Source: Photobacterium angustum (GTDB taxonomy: Bacteria; Pseudomonadota; Gammaproteobacteria; Enterobacterales; Vibrionaceae). From it: a stretch of DNA of 64,000 nt. Each line of letters starts with the position of its first letter. Positions within the stretch are counted from its first letter, which is position 1. Both the position numbers and the translations under genes were made by a program. This document shows, piece by piece, positions 18,485 to 25,730 of the stretch. The stretch lies in NCBI RefSeq assembly GCF_002954615.1, contig NZ_MSCJ01000001.1:744001-808000 (forward strand), read 5' to 3'. The notes beneath the pieces were generated by a model, which worked only from the letters and a program-made list of their open reading frames with translations, did no database searches and was not told the DNA's origin.

Positions 18485-19801
18485 ATGTTGTTGAAGAACG
18501 TTGTAGCAGGAGCGGGTGCGGTTGCCGTGATCCTTTGTTGGCCATTAGCCACAGGACAAATAGGTCAAAGTTTATACATGGGGGCCATTAAAAATTATCA
18601 CAGCCCTTATATGACCATTACGAATCAAAGTTTTGAGCGCGGTTATCTTTCTTCTGATGCAGTTTCTCGTATTGAATTAAAAGATACCTTAAAAACAACA
18701 TTTGAAGAGGAAGGCTTACCAACAACGTGGTTAGTTAAGCATCATATTAAAAACGGATTTTTAGGTGTTAAGTCGAGCAGTGAATTAGATATTGATAAAC
18801 AAGTCGCACCATTAATTAGTAGTATTTGGGGTGAAAATATTCAACCGATCACTTTAGTGACCGATTCCTCTTTGACGGGAAATACCGATTTTACGATGAC
18901 GATTAATCCGATTAATTATAATCAGTCGGGTGCGTTTGTTAAAAGCCAAGCTTTTGTTTTAACGGGTAGTGCAAATGCTGATGGCGCAGGTGATTTCAAC
19001 TATACGTTACCCTCTTTAAATGTGAAAACAGATAGTGGCGAAACCATGCAAGTGAATGGCTTTGAAGGTCAAGGTAGTGGTCAAATGCAGGGTAATTTCT
19101 GGATTGGTGATCAGACATTCAATTTAGGCAAAGCAAATTTCGCATCGGCAGATAATCAGCATCATGTTGAGTTAGAAGGCATGAGTGTGATGATGAAAAA
19201 TGCGTTAAGTCAGCCGAAAGACGAAAAAACACCGACAGATGAAACACAGCAAGTAACGAATACGAATAATATTTCAATTAAGAAAATTGTGACCCTTGAT
19301 GGTCAGCAATATACAGATTTCAATTTTGCACTGGCATTAAAAGATCTTAACTATAAAGCGATTAGCCGTTTAGCAGTTATGGAAGAGGCTACAACGGCAG
19401 AGCAGCAACAAGCGCAGATGCAAGATGCAATGCTTGCTCTAGATTTATTAGTCGCTAAAGGTGCCACTGTTGATTTATCTGATCTCAGCATGATGACAGA
19501 GCAAGGCAAAGTGAATGCATCTCTTTTACTTGAGCTCAAACCGGGCTTGGCTCGTGCGTCTGAAAACTTAGCGGCATTACCAAATAAGTTAGCGGGTAAT
19601 ATTAATATCTCAATGCCAAAAGCTTTTGTGTCTAATGAACCACAGCTTGCAGCAAAAGTGCCAGAGCTACTGCAACAGAAGATCATTACAGAAGATCAAG
19701 ATAGCTATAAGTTAACTGTGAAAGTGGAAGGTTCACAGCTTGTCTTTGGCTCAGGTTTGAAAATTCCGCTAGCAATGCTGTCTATGCTGATGATGCATTA
19801 A
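18485..19801 (+). CDS. YdgA-like DUF945 protein
   Basis: 438 residues. An N-terminal signal or membrane anchor (about 1-26, GAGAVAVILCWPLATGQIGQ) is followed by the DUF945 pattern, including YHSPYMTITNQSFERGYLSSDA near the start. The rest is a long beta-rich exported domain. Function of the family is unknown; E. coli YdgA is an inner-membrane-anchored periplasmic protein. It is a little shorter than YdgA (502). Upstream it faces ldhA divergently across 213 bases. Confidence 0.85.
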   Translation: MLLKNVVAGAGAVAVILCWPLATGQIGQSLYMGAIKNYHSPYMTITNQSFERGYLSSDAVSRIELKDTLKTTFEEEGLPTTWLVKHHIKNGFLGVKSSSELDIDKQVAPLISSIWGENIQPITLVTDSSLTGNTDFTMTINPINYNQSGAFVKSQAFVLTGSANADGAGDFNYTLPSLNVKTDSGETMQVNGFEGQGSGQMQGNFWIGDQTFNLGKANFASADNQHHVELEGMSVMMKNALSQPKDEKTPTDETQQVTNTNNISIKKIVTLDGQQYTDFNFALALKDLNYKAISRLAVMEEATTAEQQQAQMQDAMLALDLLVAKGATVDLSDLSMMTEQGKVNASLLLELKPGLARASENLAALPNKLAGNINISMPKAFVSNEPQLAAKVPELLQQKIITEDQDSYKLTVKVEGSQLVFGSGLKIPLAMLSMLMMH

Positions 19802-19822
19802 TAATAAACATTTACTTAATGG

Positions 19823-19853
19823 AAAAGCGTCTCTAATTTAGAGGCGCTTTTTT
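19823..19853 (+). terminator. Terminator after DUF945 gene
   Basis: Stem AAAAGCGTCTC / GAGGCGCTTTT (one G-T pair) with loop TAATTTA, followed by T residues. Confidence 0.92.
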
Positions 19854-20029
19854 GTATCAATGTATTAATTATGAGTCAAATACCCTTAACTGTTGATAAA
19901 AATACAAATTCTAATTTAGTAAATTTGAAGAAATAGACTTAACTGTAATAAGGGGCAGGTTTTTAGCTATCAATAATAACTACAAAGGCTTGTCAGGTTT
20001 ACATACTCAAAGGTAATTTTGGGGGATAC

Positions 20030-20446
20030 ATGGAATCATTAAAAGTAAAAGATTATATGAACGTCCGCCCAGTGACATTCAGTGAATCAATGTCATTATC
20101 TGTAGCACTCGACAAGTTGCTGACAGCAAAGCAAATTGGTGGGCCTGTTATCAATGAATACAAGCAGGTTATCGGCTTTTTATCTGAACAAGATATGATC
20201 CATACATTATTGAAAGTGGGTTATCACTGCCAAGACTCTCATACTGTTAAAGATTGTATGCGAGATGATGTATTAACAGTATCGAGTGATGATTCGATTA
20301 TTGAATTAGCACAAATTATGACGGGTCAAAAACCTAAGATTTATCCCGTGGTTGATAATGGGCAATTACTTGGCGTTATAACACGTCGTGATGTACTTAC
20401 CGCGATCAGTACTCAAATAGGGGATAGCTTTAAACATCCGCTTTAA
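20030..20446 (+). CDS. CBS-domain pair protein
   Basis: 138 residues made of two CBS motifs: residues about 5-60 (KDYMNVRPVTFSES ... IGGPVINEYKQVIGFLSEQDMI) and 72-130 (KDCMRDDVLTVSSDD ... IYPVVDNGQLLGVITRRDVL). Such Bateman modules bind adenosyl ligands (AMP, ATP, SAM) and usually act on a partner. No partner domain is fused. The gene is monocistronic, between two terminators. Confidence 0.88.
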   Translation: MESLKVKDYMNVRPVTFSESMSLSVALDKLLTAKQIGGPVINEYKQVIGFLSEQDMIHTLLKVGYHCQDSHTVKDCMRDDVLTVSSDDSIIELAQIMTGQKPKIYPVVDNGQLLGVITRRDVLTAISTQIGDSFKHPL

Positions 20447-20477
20447 TGCTATATATTTAAGTCTCAATTGATTATGT

Positions 20478-20508
20478 AAAGGCGCTAATTAGCGCCTTTA
20501 TTTTTTTG
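20478..20508 (+). terminator. Terminator after CBS gene
   Basis: A 9-bp perfect stem AAAGGCGCT / AGCGCCTTT with AATT loop, then TATTTTTTT. Confidence 0.93.
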
Positions 20509-20556
20509 GCTGTAAATAAGGATATTCGAGCCGTTTTATAAGATATAGAGGTTTTA

Positions 20557-22074
20557 GTGAAACAGCACTCATCAACAGAAGCACCAGAAAACCAACAAGC
20601 TAAATTTGTTACAGGTTCACCAATGCGTCATATTGTAGTGATGTCAGGAACTGGCGCAATCGGCTTGATGGCGCTGTTTTTGGTTGATTTATTAGATATG
20701 TTTTTCATTAGCCTATTGGGTGAAGTTGAACTGGCAGCGGCTATTGGTTTTGCTGGTACGTTAGTCTTCTTTTCTACCTCTATATCGATAGGTACATCAA
20801 TTGCAGCTGGCGCACTTGTCTCGCGCGCTTTAGGCAAAAATGATCGAGAACAAGCCAAAAGCATGGCGACGAATGTCATGTTGTTTGCTGTCTTTATTAG
20901 TATTGTGATGGTTGCAGCTATGCTGTGGAATTTGCCTCTATTACTTGATGCGATTGGTGCAAAAGGACATGTTGCAGAGGCTGCTAGTCAATATTTGATT
21001 ATTCTATTACCAAGCGCACCGTTAATGGCGGTATCTATGGCGGCAGGCGCTGCAATGCGTGGTGTGGGTGATGCTCGCCGTTCAATGATGGCAACGCTGA
21101 TTGGTGGTGGTGTCAATGCAGTACTTGATCCTTTATTTATTTTTGGTTTTTCAATGGGGATGCAAGGGGCTGCGATATCTTCAGTTATTGCGCGCTTAGC
21201 TGTGACTATTTTCTCTTTATATGTTGTTATTTATAAACATAAATTATTAGCAAAACCTGATTTTTCTCAGTTTAAACTGGCGATGCCAACCATTGCTAAA
21301 ATTGCGTTTCCTGCCATTTTAACCAATACCGCAACGCCTATTGGTAATGCGGTCGTTACCAGTAATATCGCGCAATTTGGCGAGAGCTTTGTGGCTGGTT
21401 ATGCCGTTATCGGGCGTATTATGCCGGTTTGTTTTGCTTTAGTCTTTTCGTTATCAGGTGCCGTTGGCCCAATCATTGGGCAAAACTTTGGTGCTGAACG
21501 CTGGGATCGTATTCAACAAATTCTACGTGATGCAATGCTCTTTACAGCAGTGTATTGCGTTTTCGTGTCTATCGTTTTATGGCTAGGACAAAATCAGCTC
21601 ATTGCTATCTTTAGTTTAACGGGAGATGCCGCAGAAATTGTTGGTGTGTTCTGTACCTTCATTGCTGTGACCTTTATTTTTAACGGGGCACTCTTTGTTG
21701 CCAATGCGGCATTCAATAACCTTAATCGTCCTACATGGTCAACAGCATTGAACATGGGGAAAGCAACAATAGGTACGATCCCTTTTGTGCTTATTGGAGG
21801 ACATCTTGCCGGTGCGAGCGGGGTGTTAATCGGTCAAGCGGTTGGCTCTGTTGTTTTTGGTTTACTGGGTTTTTACTTGGTATTAAAACAAGTGAAGAAA
21901 ATGGGCTTAGCGCATGAACATCAAGACGTGGCCGATAATGAAATATTAACGCCATCAGTACCAGTGACACCGTTCTGTTCATCCCGTACTTATATGGGAA
22001 CTGAAGGGGTACTGGAAGAAGCACTGAATAGTGAACATCTTGACGATGATGTAAAGACTGAAAAAAACAAATAA
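20557..22074 (+). CDS. MATE-family efflux transporter
   Basis: 505 residues with twelve hydrophobic helices in the MATE pattern; MRHIVVMSGTGAIGLMALFLVDLLDMFFIS at the N terminus and PSAPLMAVSMAAGAAMRGVGDARRSMM in the first half are typical, with the second repeat beginning around residue 240. MATE carriers export cationic drugs or metabolites by Na+ or H+ antiport. The start is GTG at 20557. A hydrophilic tail of about 55 residues extends past the last helix. Substrate unknown. Confidence 0.9.
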   Translation: MKQHSSTEAPENQQAKFVTGSPMRHIVVMSGTGAIGLMALFLVDLLDMFFISLLGEVELAAAIGFAGTLVFFSTSISIGTSIAAGALVSRALGKNDREQAKSMATNVMLFAVFISIVMVAAMLWNLPLLLDAIGAKGHVAEAASQYLIILLPSAPLMAVSMAAGAAMRGVGDARRSMMATLIGGGVNAVLDPLFIFGFSMGMQGAAISSVIARLAVTIFSLYVVIYKHKLLAKPDFSQFKLAMPTIAKIAFPAILTNTATPIGNAVVTSNIAQFGESFVAGYAVIGRIMPVCFALVFSLSGAVGPIIGQNFGAERWDRIQQILRDAMLFTAVYCVFVSIVLWLGQNQLIAIFSLTGDAAEIVGVFCTFIAVTFIFNGALFVANAAFNNLNRPTWSTALNMGKATIGTIPFVLIGGHLAGASGVLIGQAVGSVVFGLLGFYLVLKQVKKMGLAHEHQDVADNEILTPSVPVTPFCSSRTYMGTEGVLEEALNSEHLDDDVKTEKNK

Positions 22075-22079
22075 TAAAC

Positions 22080-22122
22080 ATGCTCTGAATCACGTCTTAT
22101 TAGTATCTGTGATTCAGGGCAT
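22080..22122. other. 14-bp hairpin after MATE gene
   Basis: ATGCTCTGAATCAC pairs with GTGATTCAGGGCAT (one G-T pair) around a 15-base loop, directly after the MATE stop. There is no T run, so it may be a Rho-assisted terminator or mRNA 3' stabiliser. The rest of the 22123-22343 gap shows nothing I can name. Confidence 0.6.
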
Positions 22123-22343
22123 AGTTTACGTATCGTCTTGTTTGATTTAGGGCGATAAAACGTCGAATTTAACAACAGTATTTTCTGTAAGAAAACTTTA
22201 ATTTCATCGCTTTATTGATCTAACGCGGTGAAATTAACCGATTAGCATTACAAAATAACCTTACTGATTAAGACACTAAACTTCATCTTTTATATTCGGC
22301 AAAAAAGATGATGGCGTAGTTATTGTTAAGGGAATAATGCTAT

Positions 22344-23759
22344 ATGCGTCAAAGTCTTCGTTACATCATACCGATTTTACTGCCTTTAATTATTTTATTG
22401 TTACCCGCTTCTGCGTTTCCTATTGAAGGGCTAACTGTTATTCAACAACGTGTTATTGCTATTTTTCTATTAGCAGCACTGTGCTGGGTACTCGAACCTA
22501 TCCCGATCTATGCTACCTCTGTTGTGATCATTGTTTTAGAGCTGTTATTACTTTCAAATAAAGGCTTGTATCTATTCCGAATTGATCATGGTCAGCCACA
22601 CTTTGGTGAGTTACTGGATTACAACGCCATTATGGCTACCTTTGCTAGCCCGATCATCATGTTGTTTTTAGGTGGGTTTTTCCTTGCTATGGCGGCAACT
22701 AAATACCGTTTAGATGTAAACTTAGCTCGAGTATTACTTAAGCCATTCGGCCACCAGCCTAAATATGTGATGTTTGGCTTAATGTTGATCACTGCTATTT
22801 TTTCAATGTTTATGTCAAACACTGCCACGACTGCGATGATGCTTTCGATTTTAGCGCCAGTCATTGCACTTTTTGGAGCGAAAGATCCGGGTAAAATTGC
22901 GTTCGCATTATGTGTGCCTGTTGCTGCCAATATTGGTGGTATTGGTACTCCAATTGGTACACCGCCAAATGCGATTGCACTTAAATATTTATCAGAAGAT
23001 AACATGATCACTTTTGGCGAGTGGATGTTTTTTGGCGTGCCATTTGTTGCGGTTTTATTGGTTTTTTCCTGGTTATTAATTAATGCAATTTATCCAGCAA
23101 AACAGGAGAAAATTGAATTAACGATCCAAGGCAAGTTTCTTAAAACACCCAAAGCAATAACGGTTTACGTCACTTTTGCACTAACGATAGTACTTTGGTT
23201 AATGGGGTCAGTGCATGGTATGAACTCATATACAGTGGCGCTTATTCCGGTCGCTATTTTCTCGTTAACCGGCATTATCAATAAAGAAGATTTGAAAAAG
23301 ATTTCTTGGGATGTGCTGTGGTTGGTTTCTGGTGGTATTGCGCTGGGTTTAGCGCTTGATAAAACGGGGCTGGCTCAACTGGTTGTTAATAGCATTCCGT
23401 TTGATAGCTTCTCACCGTACTTGGTGCTGGTGGGCGCGGCTATGTTGTGTTTAGTGATGGCAAACTTTATGTCTCACACAGCGACAGCAAACTTACTGAT
23501 GCCAATTATGGCAGCACTGGGTATGTCTATGTCGTCGTTGGTACCACTTGGTGGTGAAGTAACATTAATTCTTGTTGTGACGTTTGCGGCCTCTTTGGGT
23601 ATGTCACTACCAATTAGTACGCCGCCCAACGCATTAGCTCATGCAACAGGGCATGTTGAAAGTAATCAAATGGCAAAAGTAGGGGTGATTATTGGTGTCG
23701 TCGGTGTCGTACTTAGCTTTGCTATGATTTGGTTATTGCATGTGATTGACCACATTTAA
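22344..23759 (+). CDS. DASS-family dicarboxylate carrier (VcINDY/SLC13-like)
   Basis: 471 residues with about eleven membrane helices. The two inverted-repeat SNT-type motifs are visible as FMSNTATTAMMLSI and FMSHTATANLLMPI, each followed by a proline-asparagine loop (GIGTPIGTPPNAIAL and LPISTPPNALAHATGH). These are the sodium- and carboxylate-binding loops of divalent anion:Na+ symporters such as VcINDY. Likely substrates are succinate, fumarate or malate. The histidine kinase gene starts 36 bases downstream and is probably in the same transcript, which suggests the kinase and carrier work in one response. Confidence 0.9.
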   Translation: MRQSLRYIIPILLPLIILLLPASAFPIEGLTVIQQRVIAIFLLAALCWVLEPIPIYATSVVIIVLELLLLSNKGLYLFRIDHGQPHFGELLDYNAIMATFASPIIMLFLGGFFLAMAATKYRLDVNLARVLLKPFGHQPKYVMFGLMLITAIFSMFMSNTATTAMMLSILAPVIALFGAKDPGKIAFALCVPVAANIGGIGTPIGTPPNAIALKYLSEDNMITFGEWMFFGVPFVAVLLVFSWLLINAIYPAKQEKIELTIQGKFLKTPKAITVYVTFALTIVLWLMGSVHGMNSYTVALIPVAIFSLTGIINKEDLKKISWDVLWLVSGGIALGLALDKTGLAQLVVNSIPFDSFSPYLVLVGAAMLCLVMANFMSHTATANLLMPIMAALGMSMSSLVPLGGEVTLILVVTFAASLGMSLPISTPPNALAHATGHVESNQMAKVGVIIGVVGVVLSFAMIWLLHVIDHI

Positions 23760-23795
23760 GCATTAATGCTATCGCCTATAGACAAGGACACGTTC

Positions 23796-25121
23796 ATGGT
23801 TCAACCAAAAGCCTTAAAGCGAATTATTGATACGTATTTTCGGGACTCTGCGCGTACGATGTCTGTTACATCAGGTACGCATGTGCTGCGCCAGAATGGC
23901 TATAACGACAAACTTTACTGGGTCAAAAGTGGTGAATTGTCGGGGTATCTTAAAAATAAAGAGAATGGTTTAAGTGCAAAAGTGTTTGTTGTCAAAGAAG
24001 GCATGTTCTTTGGCGTGCATAGCTTTTTTGCGCAAACATTAATGGCATCAACGACGGTGATCGCAGAAAAAGACAGTGAAATCGCTTGGATTGATTTGCT
24101 AACCCCAGTGGAAGATCCAGAAACGTATGGCTCTATGACTGAGCAGTTTATGCCTGTCATGGTTCATGAACTCGCGCGTCGACAAATGCTTACTGGTATG
24201 GAAGCGCTTGAAAAAGAAAAAGCACTGCAAAAGCTCTATGCGACAGAGCAGATGACAACTCTTGGACAACTTGCGGCGGGTATTGCGCATGAACTGAATA
24301 ATGCGATAGGCGTACTCAGTAGCAAAATAGAAAATCTTCAAACCAATATTATTGATTCTATTTCAACAAGCAAACCCGAGATGCTTGAATTTATGCTCCA
24401 AGGAATTAACGTTGGGCAAACCACGGGATCGCAACAAGTGCGTGAACGGTCAAAGATATTAATCAAACAACATAATTTGACTCGTGAGCAAGCTAAAACG
24501 TTAGCGAAAGCTATTCCGCAAGGTGATGTTCCTAAGCAATGGTTCAGTCAGCTAGATGAAGCATTACGTTATTGGGATTATGGACGTGATTTACGCGACA
24601 TGCGCTTAGCTGCCAAACATTCAGCCAGTATCGTCAAATCGGTAAAGCAATTAGGGGGCAGCGATCATGTGAGGCAAAACGATGTTGATATCAATGAGAC
24701 CTTGCACAAATCTTTAGCCTTACTACAAAGCAATTTACGTCCTGTTGAAGTGGTATTACGCCCCGCAGTCTTACCACTGATTAATGCGAGTTCGACCGAG
24801 TTAGTACAGGTATGGATTAATCTTATTAAAAATGCCTGTGATGCAATGGAGAATACGGCATCCCCGAAAATTGAAATTGTGACTCGACATGTAAAGAATA
24901 AAATCTTGGTCACTATTACTAATAATGGGCCGATGATTGATGAGCCGACACGGCGCAAAATATTTCAACCCAATTTTACGACCAAAAAAGGTGGGTTATC
25001 GTTTGGCTTAGGTTTGGGCTTATCAATTGTACAACGGATCATACAAAGTTATGACGGTACGGTCGTGGTTAAAAGTGATGAAGAACGCACCACGTTTAGG
25101 ATCAAGTTGCCGACACTCTAA
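23796..25121 (+). CDS. Histidine kinase with N-terminal cyclic-nucleotide-binding-like domain
   Basis: 441 residues, no membrane segment. Residues about 1-120 resemble a cNMP-binding (Crp-like) beta barrel (TMSVTSGTHVLRQNGYNDKLYWVKSGELSGYL). A dimerisation helix has the phospho-accepting His165 in QLAAGIAHELNNAIG, and the ATPase domain has the N box IKNACDAME and glycine box GLGLGLSIVQRI. An insert of about 110 residues separates the HELNN helix from the ATPase domain (LTREQAKTLAKAIP...). I start it at 23796, where CAAGGA is well placed; the longer reading from 23766 has no ribosome binding site. Ligand binding of the barrel is not proven. Confidence 0.85.
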   Translation: MVQPKALKRIIDTYFRDSARTMSVTSGTHVLRQNGYNDKLYWVKSGELSGYLKNKENGLSAKVFVVKEGMFFGVHSFFAQTLMASTTVIAEKDSEIAWIDLLTPVEDPETYGSMTEQFMPVMVHELARRQMLTGMEALEKEKALQKLYATEQMTTLGQLAAGIAHELNNAIGVLSSKIENLQTNIIDSISTSKPEMLEFMLQGINVGQTTGSQQVRERSKILIKQHNLTREQAKTLAKAIPQGDVPKQWFSQLDEALRYWDYGRDLRDMRLAAKHSASIVKSVKQLGGSDHVRQNDVDINETLHKSLALLQSNLRPVEVVLRPAVLPLINASSTELVQVWINLIKNACDAMENTASPKIEIVTRHVKNKILVTITNNGPMIDEPTRRKIFQPNFTTKKGGLSFGLGLGLSIVQRIIQSYDGTVVVKSDEERTTFRIKLPTL

Positions 25122-25131
25122 GGGATGAGTT

Positions 25132-25605
25132 ATGGAAAAAATAGTCGTTATCTGTGTTGATGATCAACCAGAAGTATTGAATGCGGTATTAAAAGATCTA
25201 TCACCATTACAATCAGCTTTTATTATAGAAGAGTGTGATTCAGGTGATGAAGCTTTGGCTGTGATGGATGAGTTAGATGCTGAAGGGCATTATATTGGTG
25301 TCGTTATTTCAGATCATATAATGCCGGGTAAAAATGGCGTAGAGCTACTGACTGATGTGACCAACGATAGCCGTTATATCAAAACTAAAAAAGTATTACT
25401 GACAGGGCAAGCTACTCACCAAGATACGATTACTGCGATTAATCAAGCGCGTATTGAAAGCTACTTTGAAAAGCCGTGGGATGCAGACACGTTGGTTAAT
25501 TGCGTTAGAACATTGCTTACGGAATACATTTTCGATATGGGGTTCGATTATCAAGCGTGGGGTGAGGTGTTAGACAACACAACGGTATTACGTCGATTAC
25601 GTTAG
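25132..25605 (+). CDS. Single-domain response regulator
   Basis: 157 residues, a receiver domain only. The acidic pair is DD10-11, the phospho-acceptor Asp61 in VVISDHIMPGKNG, Thr/Ser in LLTGQA and Lys114 in the FEKPWD motif. The KPW variant is frequent in receivers that partner soluble kinases or HD-GYP outputs. The remaining C-terminal 30 residues do not form a DNA-binding domain, so output must be by protein contact. It begins ten bases after the kinase stop, so the pair is almost certainly cognate. Confidence 0.88.
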   Translation: MEKIVVICVDDQPEVLNAVLKDLSPLQSAFIIEECDSGDEALAVMDELDAEGHYIGVVISDHIMPGKNGVELLTDVTNDSRYIKTKKVLLTGQATHQDTITAINQARIESYFEKPWDADTLVNCVRTLLTEYIFDMGFDYQAWGEVLDNTTVLRRLR

Positions 25606-25629
25606 ATACGAATAGTAAAAATTGACTGC

Positions 25630-25661
25630 AAAAGCCAAACGATAAAAGTTTGGCTTTTTTT
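25630..25661 (+). terminator. Terminator after response regulator gene
   Basis: An 11-bp perfect stem AAAAGCCAAAC / GTTTGGCTTTT with loop GATAAAA, then T residues. It abuts the zntA promoter. Confidence 0.93.
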
Positions 25662-25662
25662 A

Positions 25663-25694
25663 TTGACCTTGGACATTACTCCAAGGTTTATATT
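25663..25694 (+). promoter_or_regulatory. MerR-family promoter/operator of zntA
   Basis: The -35 TTGACC (25663-25668) and -10 TATATT (25689-25694) are separated by 20 bases, the overlong spacing typical of MerR-regulated promoters. Centred between them is an 8+8 perfect inverted repeat ACCTTGGA-N6-TCCAAGGT (25666-25687). This is the layout recognised by ZntR, CadR and CueR, which twist the DNA when metal is bound. No merR-type gene is next to it, so the regulator is encoded elsewhere. Confidence 0.88.
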
Positions 25695-25730
25695 AGCTAC
25701 AGATAACCAAAGCACTCAAGGAGAACGATT

